Shown: positions 16,652 to 26,356, counted from the first letter of the stretch. The stretch is 64,000 bases of DNA from SZUA-365 sp049663345 (GCA_049663345.1 JBATDG010000075.1:12644-76643); one strand, 5' to 3'. Numbers and translations are program-made. Notes: a model not told the origin generated them from the sequence alone.

Positions 16652-17908
16652 ATGAAGAGCAAATTTCAGAATACCGGAATGGCGGACAACATCGTGGTCG
16701 GTCTGGACATCGGAACGACGAAAGTCTGCGCGATGATCGCTGCGAAGGACGCGGATGACCGCATCAATATTCTGGGCATCGGCAAGGCCGAAAACGAGGG
16801 CATGGCCCGCGGCACGGTGACGCATATTGAAAAGACCGTTCGTGCGGTGCAGAAGGCTGTCGACGACGCCGAAAGGCAATCCGGCATCAAGGTGCGCGCC
16901 GTCAATGTGGGCATCGCAGGCGATCATATACAGAGCTTCCAGAGCCGCGGTGTGATTGCGATAAGCAATCCCGAAAATGAAATTACGCGAAAGGATGTCG
17001 AGCGTTTGCTGCAGGACACCAAGCGCGTCGCCCTTCCATCCGACCGCCGCATCATTCATGTCATACCCCAGGAGTTCATCGTCGACGGCCAGGATGGCAT
17101 CTACGACCCGGTCGGCATGGCGGGTGTGCGCATGGAAGCAAACGTGCATATCATCACCGGCGGCATCACTGCGGTGCAGAACATTTACAAATGCGTCGAG
17201 CGCGCGGGACTCGAGGTCAATGATCTCGTGCTCGAACCGCTGGCCTCGGCCAATGCCGTGATCGACGACGAAGAAAAGGAAGTGGGAATCGTGCTCGTCG
17301 ACATCGGCGGCGGCACTACCGACATCGCGATTTTCGAAGAGCGCACCATTCGGCATTCAGCCGTTCTCGCCATCGCTGGGAAGAAAGTGACAGAGGACAT
17401 CCGCAAGGGACTCGGCATTCTCAACGAACAGGCCGAGAAACTCAAGCGAGATCATGGATATGCATATCTCGCAGAAATAGTGGACGACGCTTCGATACTG
17501 CTGCCGCGTCTAGGCAGCCGCGATGAAATGCAGATCAGCCGCAGTCTCCTTTGCCAGATTATCCAGCCGCGTATGGAAGAAATCCTCGAGATCGTTGCAT
17601 TAGAGATCAAACGGTCCGGTTATTCAAAGCATCTGCATTCGGGCGTGATACTTACCGGCGGTGGTTCGCTGATCAAGGGCACGGCCGCACTCGCGCGCGA
17701 AGTGCTCGGCATGCCTGTGAAAATCGGCATTCCTTCGGGCTTCGCCGGCGGCTTCGTTGCCGAGGTAGAAAACCCGATGTACAGCACCTGCACCGGACTT
17801 GTGCTGCACGGCATGAAAAGCATGGGCTCCGCCAGCTTCGACACTGACGTGAGCGACGGCAAGCCGAACTTCGTCAAGAAGATCATTGACTGGTTCAACG
17901 AACTGTAG
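16652..17908 (+). CDS. ftsA: Cell-division ATPase FtsA
   Basis: An actin-like protein of 418 residues that ties FtsZ filaments to the membrane. Phosphate-binding loops GLDIGTTKVCAMIA (about 17-30) and VDIGGGTTDIAIF (about 216-228) are intact, as is TGGGSLIKG near residue 336. A C-terminal amphipathic helix (VKKIIDWFNEL) matches the membrane-targeting sequence. The start at 16652 gives a short N-terminal extension; an ATG at 16679 (MADNIVVGLDIG) is a reasonable alternative, and neither has a strong ribosome-binding site. Confidence 0.95.
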   Translation: MKSKFQNTGMADNIVVGLDIGTTKVCAMIAAKDADDRINILGIGKAENEGMARGTVTHIEKTVRAVQKAVDDAERQSGIKVRAVNVGIAGDHIQSFQSRGVIAISNPENEITRKDVERLLQDTKRVALPSDRRIIHVIPQEFIVDGQDGIYDPVGMAGVRMEANVHIITGGITAVQNIYKCVERAGLEVNDLVLEPLASANAVIDDEEKEVGIVLVDIGGGTTDIAIFEERTIRHSAVLAIAGKKVTEDIRKGLGILNEQAEKLKRDHGYAYLAEIVDDASILLPRLGSRDEMQISRSLLCQIIQPRMEEILEIVALEIKRSGYSKHLHSGVILTGGGSLIKGTAALAREVLGMPVKIGIPSGFAGGFVAEVENPMYSTCTGLVLHGMKSMGSASFDTDVSDGKPNFVKKIIDWFNEL

Positions 17909-17914
17909 GAGAAG

Positions 17915-17956
17915 AATTAGGAATTACGAATTACGAATTAGGAATTACGAATTACG
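17915..17956. repeat. 7-bp tandem repeat array (aattacg/aattagg)
   Basis: Six heptamers in the order aattagg, aattacg, aattacg, aattagg, aattacg, aattacg lie directly after the ftsA stop and about 105 bases ahead of ftsZ. A near-identical array with the same unit order lies at 57196-57230. Confidence 0.9.
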
Positions 17957-18062
17957 ACGTAAATAACACGTCCCCGGAAACGGACGATTATATACAGCGA
18001 ATGCAAAATGAAAAACAGTGAATTACATGCAAACACATCACCCACACACTGAGGAGGGCCTT

Positions 18063-19250
18063 ATGGCTATCGTATACGACAACAGCACAGACAGCCGGGC
18101 GAAGATCCGGGTCGTCGGTGTCGGCGGCGGAGGCGGCAACGCGGTGGAAGACATGATCAACCGAGGAATTGATAATGTCGAGTTCATCACAGTCAACACT
18201 GACGCACAGGCACTCGATCGAAGCGGTGCCACGTACAAAATCCAGGCAGGGAAGAATTTGACGCGCGGTCTCGGCGCCGGCGCGGATCCATCAGTTGGAT
18301 ACCGTGCGGTCGAGGAAGACAAGGAAGAGCTGGCCACAGTGCTCGCAGGCAGCGACATGGTATTTGTGACCGCCGGCATGGGCGGTGGTACCGGTACGGG
18401 CGGTGGACCCGTCGTCGCGAATCTCGCCAAGGGCACCGGAGCGTTGGTCGTCGGCATTGTCACGAAGCCGTTCCATTTCGAAGGCAAGCGCCGCATGGCA
18501 CAGGCTGAGGAAGGCATCGAAGAACTGCGTAAGCACGTTGACACCCTCATCGTGATTCCCAACCAAAAGCTGTTGTCGTTGGTGGACAAAGGTACGCCTT
18601 TGTCCGAGGCCTTCATGCTCGCAAACGAAGTACTATATAACGCCACACGCGGAATTGCGGAGATCATCGCAGTGCCGGGTTTGGTGAACGTCGATTTTGC
18701 TGATGTCCGCACGATCATGCGCGACATGGGCGACGCCTTGATGGGCAGCGGTGTAGCCGAAGGCGAAAACCGCTCTGTCGAAGCAGCGCACAACGCGATC
18801 TCGAGTCCTCTGCTTGATGGCATCTCGATCGCCGGAGCGCAGGGCGTGCTCGTCAACATCACGGGCGGATCGGATCTCTCGCTAGCCGAAATCGACGAAG
18901 CGGTTTCCATCATCACCGAAGCCGCTGGCGAAGACGCCAACGTCATCTTCGGTTCCGTGATCGATCCCACACTCGAAGGCAAGTTGGTGGTCACCGTAAT
19001 CGCCACGGGCTTCAATCGCGCAAGGGGACGCGGGGCCAACCGTCCTGCCGCACCGCAGCAGCGTCAGCAGGCTCGCGCCTCGCACATCCCGACCGGCATC
19101 CACGAAATCCGCGAGCTCGACGAGCCCACCTTCATTCGCAAGGGCCTCACGCTCGCCTCCACTCAGGACATGGACGAAGACACGACCGGTCAGCGCATCG
19201 AGAAATCGAATCCCGACCGCCCGGCTTTCCTCCGGAAGATAATGGACTAG
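18063..19250 (+). CDS. ftsZ: Cell-division tubulin homologue FtsZ
   Basis: A GTPase of 395 residues that forms the Z ring. The tubulin signature GGGTGTG is at residues 107-113, and the T7-loop region has VNVDFADVRTIM. The C-terminal tail ends RPAFLRKIMD, a match to the conserved FtsA/ZipA-binding peptide. I chose the ATG at 18063, preceded by GAGGAGGG. An upstream in-frame GTG at 18018 would add 15 unconserved residues. It is the last gene of the cluster. The 154-base gap after ftsA suggests it could also have its own promoter, but none was clear. Confidence 0.97.
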   Translation: MAIVYDNSTDSRAKIRVVGVGGGGGNAVEDMINRGIDNVEFITVNTDAQALDRSGATYKIQAGKNLTRGLGAGADPSVGYRAVEEDKEELATVLAGSDMVFVTAGMGGGTGTGGGPVVANLAKGTGALVVGIVTKPFHFEGKRRMAQAEEGIEELRKHVDTLIVIPNQKLLSLVDKGTPLSEAFMLANEVLYNATRGIAEIIAVPGLVNVDFADVRTIMRDMGDALMGSGVAEGENRSVEAAHNAISSPLLDGISIAGAQGVLVNITGGSDLSLAEIDEAVSIITEAAGEDANVIFGSVIDPTLEGKLVVTVIATGFNRARGRGANRPAAPQQRQQARASHIPTGIHEIRELDEPTFIRKGLTLASTQDMDEDTTGQRIEKSNPDRPAFLRKIMD

Positions 19251-19482
19251 CGAGCGGCTTCGCCGCTCGCGATGTAGGACGTTGGATGTAGGACTTCGGA
19301 GACGCAATATCCGAGGTATCCAACATCCTACATCCTACATCAGTAGGCAGTAAGCCTTCGCCCTGAAAGGGCGGACCATTGCAGCCCAGGGCGTTAGCCC
19401 TGGGTTAGCGGTGCGGCCTTAATAAATCCCCTTCGCCCTGAAAGTCGGAGGTCCAAAGGACCGAAGACTCGCCCGAGGCGAG
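19251..19482. repeat. array of small perfect hairpins after ftsZ
   Basis: Directly after the ftsZ stop, cgagcggc ttc gccgctcg forms an 8-bp hairpin (19251-19269). At 19271-19341 two roughly 30-base arms built from atgtagg-type heptamers are imperfect inverted repeats. Then come cgccct/agggcg (19359-19373), cccagggc/gccctggg (19385-19404), ggtcc/ggacc (19450-19462) and ctcgcc/ggcgag (19468-19482). The cgccctgaaagggcg and gcccagggcgttagccctggg strings look like dispersed repeat elements. No gene was found here; a minus-strand open frame at 19405-19653 looks accidental. Confidence 0.75.
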
Positions 19483-19531
19483 GGCGAAACACGATTCTCT
19501 CCTCCCAATCTCTCCCTTACTCAGCCAACGC

Positions 19532-19564
19532 ACAGCGCCCAGGATCCCCTCCTGGGCGCTGTGA
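19532..19564. terminator. GC hairpin, copy 1 of a four-member family
   Basis: A perfect 14-bp stem (19532-19545 with 19551-19564) and a five-base loop, followed on the plus strand by atatttta. It starts from the shared string ccaacgcacagcgcc, also seen at 26320. It could terminate plus-strand transcription from ftsZ, or minus-strand transcription from the beta-helix gene whose stop is at 19921. Confidence 0.75.
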
Positions 19565-19683
19565 TATTTTAGGGGAACGGGAAGACTCGCTTGGAAAACA
19601 TTCGCTGCTGACATTTCTAATGAGTTTTTACACTGAAATTTTCGCTGAGTCATTCCACCATCGTTTGAAGGATATTCCTCATC

Positions 19684-19920
19684 GTGAAAAACAATGTCGT
19701 CGGTCAGGGTATCCTCCGCAGTGACGGCGGTTTCAAGGCGACCGGCCTTTGCGTACGCAACCTTGGATCAAATACATGGATACGGAATATCATATCCCAA
19801 ACCCAGTATTGGTTGCGCACCATTGGCGTGGAGCGGCAGGAATTTCAGTTTCCAGTTTGACTATCCCATCGTATCCACGGACTGGAAGTGCGGTGGTATC
19901 CCGCCTACGAATAGCTTCCC
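19684..19920 (+). pseudogene. possible decayed coding remnant
   Basis: The plus strand from 19684 reads VKNNVVGQGILRSDGGFKA and continues to a stop at 19858-19860. A coherent-looking continuation (FDYPIVSTDWK, then RWYPAYE and stop at 19917-19919) appears in the other two frames. This pattern fits the 3' end of a gene with two frameshifts. No start codon with a ribosome-binding site and no recognised family were found. It is offered as a remnant with low certainty. Confidence 0.3.
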
Positions 19921-21960
19921 TCACTCCTTCATCATCAATCCCGCGGCGATGATCTGTTCGTGTTCCGCTACGGTGAAATAATAGATGCCCCGCGGCAGCT
20001 GCCCAGTGCGCAGCGTGAAGGTGACGCCGCAAAGATCGCGCTGGTCCATCACGACGCCTCCGCGGAAATTATATAGCAGAAGCGTACCGTGACGCACTGG
20101 ACTGTGCAGCGTGATTGTCGCCGCAGCGCGGCAGGGATTCGGATGCACAGTGCTTCGGACGGATGGGACGGCGAGGCTACGCACAGCACTGGGACCTGTG
20201 TATTCGTACGGACCGATGTCAGGAGCGGCTCCGGAAAACACCGGATTGCCGTCGAGGTCGTGCGTGATGTCGGGAACGCGTATGCCCGCGTCGATGCAGG
20301 GAGAAGACGCCAGGAGATGATAATCGCCGCCGATGTAATCGATGAAGAGCGGATCTGATTGCAGGTTGCCGGTAAGCACGTTTCCATGGCGTCCGTCCAT
20401 GCGATTGAAATCCGTGACGCTCATCGCCGTACCGTAGTATTTCACGGCCGATGATTCCGGAGCGCGCGGACTGAACATGCAATTATTCTGCACTGTATTC
20501 CCGAAGACCTCCAGCGTGTCGCGCAGCAGGACGGCGATGCCGGAATCGGCCGCGCGGGCCGTGGCATAGCCCGCGTCGAAGATCAGATTATTCCGCACGA
20601 GATTGTTCCGCACTTTGTGCGGGAATCCATGCGACCAGAGGGCCACCGCCGCTTCGGAGGTGCGGAGAAACAGATTATTTTCGATGCGGTTGTCATGGCA
20701 GACAAGGTGCAGGCCGTACACTGATAACACAACGCCTTGTCCAGACCCATCGGTGCTGAAATACTTCGCGGGCGACGTGGTCATTCCATCGAAAATGTTG
20801 TTGTGCACCCAATTATCATTGCCGTTGATCTGGCTCCGCACCGTATGGTCCTTCATCACGTTGTTACGGAACTCGTTGTGATGACATTTCCCCTCCGCGC
20901 CATCGGTAGCGAAGGGTCGCGCGTACGAGATATTCGATCCTGTGAATGTGTTGTCATGGAAGACATTCGCGTACACACCGCTGCGGGTGCTGTCGGGCGC
21001 GTAGCAATTGATCGCGACGTGTCCCCATCCGGTGAAGCTGCAGTGCCGCACGATGCAATTGCTGACCGCATCGCCGAAGTGAATTCCGTCTTCGCTTCCC
21101 CGTTTGGTCGCGTCGACGGTGCCTGATGGTCCGAGAGAACTCAACCCGTAACGGAAGCGCAATCCTGAATCGAACGTGCAGCGCTCTATGAGCACGTCAT
21201 GCGCCGAGGCAGACGTATCGGCACTCGTGAGTGTGAGTCCCGAACGCCCGTATCCGATGCAGCAATCGCGGAAGGTGATGAAGGAGCAGGCTCCGCCGTA
21301 AATAGTGGACCAACGCCCACCCCGGAAATCGATGCCGTCGAAAATAATATATGCGCTCCTGTACAGGGCCATGACACCCGCGGGACGGTTGCCTTCGACG
21401 GATCGGTAGACATGCGCGGGATTCTGCGCGGCATAGAGAAAAAGCAATGAATCCGCAGTGCTGTAATACCACGATTCGAAACTGCCTTCGCTGTTCGTTG
21501 TTCCGACGTCCTCCGCGATCGCGGCGCGCAGCACCTCGACGCCATCGAGCCACAGCCTGTTGGGTGTCTCGGGGCATCGCATACTCCAGATGTTCCCGGA
21601 GCGGCGAATCCAGTTGAGCGAATCACCCGATCCATCCAATAGTGTGATGTCGCTTATGACAGGCCGGCTGCCCACTCCATAGGCAGCGACGATGATAGGT
21701 TGTTCGGCCGTGCCGCTTTCGGTGAAGGAAAGCAGCACACCATCCTTCCAGATGTCGCCGCGCTTGAAGAGCAGCGAATCCCCTGGCACCAGCCCCGCTG
21801 CGTTTACCCGCGCGATGGATTTCCATGGCGTGTGGTCGGCAAGGCCGTCGTTCGCGTCACTCCCCATCGAGGAGCTGACGTAGTACGTCGCGGGAAGGAC
21901 GGGCGCCGCCCCGACGATGAGGAGCAGCAGGCTAAGGGACAAACACGGTGTGAATTTCAC
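19921..21960 (-). CDS. Secreted right-handed beta-helix protein with T9SS sorting domain
   Basis: A 679-residue protein with a signal peptide (hydrophobic LSLSLLLLIVGAAPVLPA, about 7-24). The start of the mature part, TYYVSSSMGSDANDGLADHTPW, is typical of DUF1565/pectate-lyase-like beta-helix proteins. The middle carries many short N-rich rungs such as NDNWVHNNIFDGMT, HDNRIENNLFLR and RNNLVRNNLIFDAG. The last 80 residues resemble a T9SS type A sorting domain (VHPNPCRAAATI ... LPRGIYYFTV). The start is GTG at 21960, preceded on its strand by GGAGGA. The enzymatic activity, if any, is probably polysaccharide-directed; the substrate is unknown. Confidence 0.85.
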   Translation of the reverse strand: MKFTPCLSLSLLLLIVGAAPVLPATYYVSSSMGSDANDGLADHTPWKSIARVNAAGLVPGDSLLFKRGDIWKDGVLLSFTESGTAEQPIIVAAYGVGSRPVISDITLLDGSGDSLNWIRRSGNIWSMRCPETPNRLWLDGVEVLRAAIAEDVGTTNSEGSFESWYYSTADSLLFLYAAQNPAHVYRSVEGNRPAGVMALYRSAYIIFDGIDFRGGRWSTIYGGACSFITFRDCCIGYGRSGLTLTSADTSASAHDVLIERCTFDSGLRFRYGLSSLGPSGTVDATKRGSEDGIHFGDAVSNCIVRHCSFTGWGHVAINCYAPDSTRSGVYANVFHDNTFTGSNISYARPFATDGAEGKCHHNEFRNNVMKDHTVRSQINGNDNWVHNNIFDGMTTSPAKYFSTDGSGQGVVLSVYGLHLVCHDNRIENNLFLRTSEAAVALWSHGFPHKVRNNLVRNNLIFDAGYATARAADSGIAVLLRDTLEVFGNTVQNNCMFSPRAPESSAVKYYGTAMSVTDFNRMDGRHGNVLTGNLQSDPLFIDYIGGDYHLLASSPCIDAGIRVPDITHDLDGNPVFSGAAPDIGPYEYTGPSAVRSLAVPSVRSTVHPNPCRAAATITLHSPVRHGTLLLYNFRGGVVMDQRDLCGVTFTLRTGQLPRGIYYFTVAEHEQIIAAGLMMKE

Positions 21961-22029
21961 GATGACAATTCCTCCATTTTGCAGCAGGGGAAATATGCAA
22001 AAAAAATTACTTTCCTGTCTTTTTTGCTC

Positions 22030-22058
22030 TTGCTAGACCGGAGGGAACTCGCTACTTT
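22030..22058 (+). promoter_or_regulatory. candidate promoter for the RND operon
   Basis: TTGCTA at 22030-22035, 17 bases, then TACTTT at 22053-22058, which is sigma-70-like. It lies 59 bases before the adaptor gene and between two divergent genes. A single match of this quality can arise by chance. Confidence 0.4.
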
Positions 22059-22117
22059 GACTGGATTGTGCCCCGAGACGATCACTCGCGATTTTTGGAG
22101 AATGTTTTGCGAGGCGT

Positions 22118-23191
22118 ATGATACAACCACGTCGAATAAAGTGTGTACACAGTCCGATCATGTGTATGCTCGTCCTGCTTCCCCTCATTTTGCTGGCATC
22201 CTGCGGGGAGAGCAATGATAAGGAGCGCGAAGATTCCCGGCCGGTGCTCGCGGAAGGGTATCTGGTGCAGCCGGAATATCATGTGGTCAGTATACGCGCG
22301 ACCGGTGATCTGCTCGCCAATGAGGAAGTGGAAATCAAGGCGCCGGTTGCCGGCAATGTGCGGAAAATATACTTCCGTGAAAGTCAGTTTGTGAACAGGG
22401 GTGAATTGCTGGTTGACATCGACAACCGCTCCTGGGTTGCACAGAAAAAAGGACTCGAAGCTCGCCTGATTTCTGCGGAGGGTGAACTGCGCAGGAAGAC
22501 GAAGCTGCTCGAGACCCAGGTAATCAGCGAAGAGGAAGTTGAGCAGTCCGCTGCAGATGTCGGAAGCCTGAAAGCACAGGTGGAAGGACTTGATGTCATG
22601 ATCGATCTGGCCGCGGTTCGGGCACCGTTCGCGGGACGCCTGGGCATGCGCAATTTCAGTCCCGGTGCCTACCTCTCGCAGGGGAGCGTCATTACGCGTC
22701 TGGTTCAAACCGACAAGGTGAAGGTGAATTTCACCGTACCTGCGAAGTATGCCGCTCAGGCAGCCGCCGGACAGGAAGTGAAAGTCATTTCATCGAGCGG
22801 CGATACCGCCTCGGCTGAAGTCTATGCCGTCAATGCCAGGATCAGCCAGTCGTCGAGAAGCCTGCAGATCCGCGCGATAATGAATAAGAAGCACCCGTCG
22901 TTTATTCCCGGAGACTTTGTGCAGGTGCTTCTCGTGGTCGAGCGAAAAACCGACGCGCTGCTGATCCCGGCGGAATGCATCGTTCCCGAGCTGAAAAAGC
23001 AGGTGGTATTTGTCATAAGCGACGGCAAGGCGATGCGGCGGGAGGTTGAGACAGGGTCGCGCACTTCAGACAGGGTTGAGATCCTCAAGGGACTCTCGCC
23101 AGGCGATACTGTGCTCACCACCGGATTGATGGAGGTGAAAGACGGTGATCGGATTGAGCTGCAGAAATTGAATGGGTCGGAGGCGCAGTGA
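22118..23191 (+). CDS. RND efflux periplasmic adaptor lipoprotein
   Basis: A membrane-fusion protein of 357 residues (HlyD/AcrA/MexA family). It has a lipoprotein signal with lipobox LLASC, so the cysteine near residue 29 should be lipidated. A barrel-sandwich hybrid domain surrounds a short coiled-coil hairpin: EVEIKAPVAGNVRKIYF on one side and VRAPFAGRLGMRNFSPGAYL on the other. A beta-barrel and a membrane-proximal domain follow. It overlaps the RND pump gene by four bases (GTGA), so the two proteins should be made together. No TolC-like outer membrane gene is adjacent. Substrates are unknown. Confidence 0.92.
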   Translation: MIQPRRIKCVHSPIMCMLVLLPLILLASCGESNDKEREDSRPVLAEGYLVQPEYHVVSIRATGDLLANEEVEIKAPVAGNVRKIYFRESQFVNRGELLVDIDNRSWVAQKKGLEARLISAEGELRRKTKLLETQVISEEEVEQSAADVGSLKAQVEGLDVMIDLAAVRAPFAGRLGMRNFSPGAYLSQGSVITRLVQTDKVKVNFTVPAKYAAQAAAGQEVKVISSSGDTASAEVYAVNARISQSSRSLQIRAIMNKKHPSFIPGDFVQVLLVVERKTDALLIPAECIVPELKKQVVFVISDGKAMRREVETGSRTSDRVEILKGLSPGDTVLTTGLMEVKDGDRIELQKLNGSEAQ

Positions 23192-26100
23192 CCCTCTCCG
23201 AATTGAGCATTAAGCGTCCGGTGCTGACAATTGTCCTCGCCATCGCCATAGTCATATTCGGTGTCGTATCGTTCATATCCCTCGGGGTAAGGGAATATCC
23301 GAGCGTGGACCCTCCGATCATCACTGTCAGAACTGATTACACGGGAGCCAACGCACAGATCATCGAGGCACAGATCACCGAACCCCTCGAAGTGCAGATC
23401 AACAGAATCGACGGCATCAAAACGCTGTCCTCGGTCAGCTCCACCGGACGCAGCACCATCCGTGTGGAGTTCGAACTTGGAATGGATCTGGACAATGCAG
23501 CGAATGATGTAAGGGACAGAGTGTCTCAGGCCGTGCGCTATCTTCCTCCGGATACTGATCCGCCGATAGTCTCCAAGGCCGATGCCGATGCCCAGACCAT
23601 CGTGACCATCACCCTGCAGAGCAGAAAGCGGTCCCTGCTCGCGCTTACCGATATAGCGCAGAACATTTTCGCTGAACGGCTGCAGACCATACCGGGAGTA
23701 AGCCAGGTCTCCATCTGGGGCAGCAAGCAATATGCCATGCGGCTGGTGCTGGACGTCGAACGAATGAATGCACTCAGTGTCAATCCCGTCGATGTGCGAA
23801 ATGCACTTTCCGAGCAGAATATCGAACTCCCATCGGGACAGATTGAAGGCGACAGCCGCTATCTGACGATACAGACCTATGGCCGCCTGAATTCAGAGGA
23901 AGAATTCAACAACCTCGTCATTGCAGACAGGAACGGGACCATCATCAGGCTGAAGGATATCGGCCGCGCGGAGCTGGGTGCGTTGAACGAAAAATCCATC
24001 ATGCGCGGGAACAAGGGCATTCCCATGGTCGGCGTGGCCATACAGCCGCAGCCGGGTTCGAACTACATTGAGATCGTGGATGAAGTCTACCGCCGTGTGG
24101 AAATGCTGAAGAAGGAAATTCCACCCGATGTCATTATTGGTACCGGTCTCGATATTACAGGCAGCATCCGTAAATCCATCAAGGACGTGCAGTCTACAAT
24201 CATTGAGGCGTTCATACTGGTCGTCGGCATTATTTTCCTTTTTCTGCGAAACGTGCGGACAACACTCATCCCGATTATCGCCATCCCGATATCGCTGATC
24301 GGCGGCTTCATCTTCCTGTATGCATCCGGATTCTCGATCAATGTCCTTACGCTTCTGGGATTGCTGCTTGCCACCGGCATTGTGGTGGATGACGCCATTG
24401 TGATGATGGAGAATATTTATTCCAAGATTGAACAGGGAATGAATCCCATACAGGCGGCATTCAAGGGCTCCCGCCAGGTGTTCTTTGCGATCATTTCCAC
24501 AACGATCACATTGATCTGCGTATTTCTTCCGATATTTTTCATGTTCGGACTCACTGGAAGGCTGTTCAGAGAATTCGCCATGGTCGTGGCAGGTGCGATC
24601 ATCATCTCCATGTTCATATCGCTGACGCTGACCGTAACGATGTGTTCCCGCATGCTGAAGCCGAACGACAGGGAATACCCCTGGCTGCGGCAGGTCCACA
24701 AGCCCATCGATTACATCATCGCCAGATATCCGGCTTGGCTGACTTCATTCATGAGGGTCCGGCATCTGGCAATCCCGATCGTTATTGCCTCGGCAGTCAT
24801 CATCGGGGTGCTGATGGTCACGATGCAGACGGAACTGGCTCCCCTCGATGACAAGAGTGCCATACGCCTGATGTCGACCGCGCCCGAGGGAACTTCATTT
24901 TCGATGATGGACGAGTATCACAGAAAAATCATTCAGCTTGTCGACTCCTTGCCGGAAAAGGAAAATCTCGTTGCGGTGACTGCGCCGGGCTTCGGCGCCG
25001 CCGGTTCTACCAATTCGGGCTTCATACGCATCATGATGAAATCACCCGGGCAGAGAGACAAGACGCAAATGGATCTGGCGGTGGAGCTGAATCAAAGGTT
25101 CAAAGTTTACAGCATGGCGCAGACCTACGCTATCCAGGATCCAACCATCGCCGGGTCCGGCGGAGGCAGAGCCGGATTGCCTGTACAGTATGTGCTTCAG
25201 GCGACCGATTTGAAAAAGCTGGAACGGTATATACCTGAATTCATGCAGGCGGCGAAAGATAATCCCGCCTTCGATGTTGTCGATATCGATCTTCGCTTTA
25301 CGAGACCTGAACTGATCATCGACATCGATCGCGACAAGGCCTTCGATCTGGGCATCAGCGTCAAGGACATTGCCGAAATTCTCCAGACCTATTTCAGTGA
25401 ACAGAGAATCGGCTACTTCATAAAGGATGGGAAGCAGTATTTCGTGCTCGCGCTTGCGGAGGAGGCTCAGCGACGCAAGCCGGAGGATATTACCAACATA
25501 CAGATCAGATCCTCCTCCGGAGAAATGATCTCACTCGGTAATCTGGTGACTCTCAAGCATGAGAGCCTCCCTCCGCAGCTGCTTCGCTATAACAGATATT
25601 CCTCCGCCACGATATCCGCTTCTCCCGCTCCCGGGTATACCCTGGGCGACGGTATTGCCGCCATGGATGAAATAGCGGCCAAGGTTCTGGACGAGACCTT
25701 CCTCACATCGCTTGCCGGTACTTCCGCCGATTTCGCTGAAAGTTCATCCAACCTGCTGCTGGTTTTTCTCTTTGCCCTGGTACTCATTTATCTCACCCTG
25801 GCTGCACAGTTCGAAAGTTTCCGGGATCCGCTCACCGTCATGATCACCGTACCGCTCGCGCTTGCCGGCGCCCTGCTGTCGCTCTGGCTATTCGGACAGA
25901 CGCTGAACATCTTCAGCGAAATCGGAATTATTGTGCTGGTGGGCATCGTCACCAAGAACGGAATTCTGATCGTGGAATTTGCCAATCAGAAGCGGCTGGA
26001 GGGAGAAGATGTCATGTCCGCGGCGATCAATGCCTCCGTCGACCGCATCCGTCCAATCCTGATGACGAGCCTGGCCACAGTGCTCGGCGCGGTACCGGTC

Positions 26101-26262
26101 GCGATTTCATTCGACGGTACGGCGAACAGCCGCGTACCCATGGGCATCGTTATCATCGGCGGCCTGTTGTTTTCGCTTGTGCTGACGCTCTTCGTCATTC
26201 CCGCATTGTATACATACATCGCGAGAAAGAGTGCACCGGTGACTATTGTTGAAGAGATGTAG
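23188..26262 (+). CDS. RND efflux pump permease (AcrB/MexB-like)
   Basis: An inner-membrane proton-driven exporter of 1024 residues, the usual size for HAE-1 family pumps. It has twelve membrane segments in two groups of 1+5 with two large periplasmic loops. Proton-relay acids D401 and D402 (GIVVDDAIVMMENIY) and K923 (VTKNGILIVEFAN) are intact. The start is GTG at 23188, overlapping the adaptor stop. It ends 118 bases before a convergent T9SS gene, with a hairpin between them. It probably pairs with an outer-membrane factor encoded elsewhere. Confidence 0.95.
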   Translation: MTLSELSIKRPVLTIVLAIAIVIFGVVSFISLGVREYPSVDPPIITVRTDYTGANAQIIEAQITEPLEVQINRIDGIKTLSSVSSTGRSTIRVEFELGMDLDNAANDVRDRVSQAVRYLPPDTDPPIVSKADADAQTIVTITLQSRKRSLLALTDIAQNIFAERLQTIPGVSQVSIWGSKQYAMRLVLDVERMNALSVNPVDVRNALSEQNIELPSGQIEGDSRYLTIQTYGRLNSEEEFNNLVIADRNGTIIRLKDIGRAELGALNEKSIMRGNKGIPMVGVAIQPQPGSNYIEIVDEVYRRVEMLKKEIPPDVIIGTGLDITGSIRKSIKDVQSTIIEAFILVVGIIFLFLRNVRTTLIPIIAIPISLIGGFIFLYASGFSINVLTLLGLLLATGIVVDDAIVMMENIYSKIEQGMNPIQAAFKGSRQVFFAIISTTITLICVFLPIFFMFGLTGRLFREFAMVVAGAIIISMFISLTLTVTMCSRMLKPNDREYPWLRQVHKPIDYIIARYPAWLTSFMRVRHLAIPIVIASAVIIGVLMVTMQTELAPLDDKSAIRLMSTAPEGTSFSMMDEYHRKIIQLVDSLPEKENLVAVTAPGFGAAGSTNSGFIRIMMKSPGQRDKTQMDLAVELNQRFKVYSMAQTYAIQDPTIAGSGGGRAGLPVQYVLQATDLKKLERYIPEFMQAAKDNPAFDVVDIDLRFTRPELIIDIDRDKAFDLGISVKDIAEILQTYFSEQRIGYFIKDGKQYFVLALAEEAQRRKPEDITNIQIRSSSGEMISLGNLVTLKHESLPPQLLRYNRYSSATISASPAPGYTLGDGIAAMDEIAAKVLDETFLTSLAGTSADFAESSSNLLLVFLFALVLIYLTLAAQFESFRDPLTVMITVPLALAGALLSLWLFGQTLNIFSEIGIIVLVGIVTKNGILIVEFANQKRLEGEDVMSAAINASVDRIRPILMTSLATVLGAVPVAISFDGTANSRVPMGIVIIGGLLFSLVLTLFVIPALYTYIARKSAPVTIVEEM

Positions 26263-26323
26263 ATAGCTGGCGGCAATTACTTCGCGGACTTCCACTCCGG
26301 CTATGAAGAATCACGTACCAACG

Positions 26324-26356
26324 CACAGCGCCCCAGACGATATCCGGGGCGCTGTG
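26324..26356. terminator. GC hairpin, copy 2, between convergent genes
   Basis: A perfect 11-bp stem (26324-26334 with 26346-26356) and an 11-base loop, opening with the same ccaacgcacagcgcc string as copy 1. It lies between the 3' ends of the RND pump gene and the minus-strand gene ending at 26380, so a bidirectional terminator role is likely. No long T run follows on either strand. Confidence 0.7.

Noticed and set aside
18018..18062. Upstream GTG start for ftsZ
   Set aside because: The ATG at 18063 has a strong GAGGAGGG ribosome-binding site and begins the conserved N-terminus, while the extra 15 residues are unlike FtsZ.
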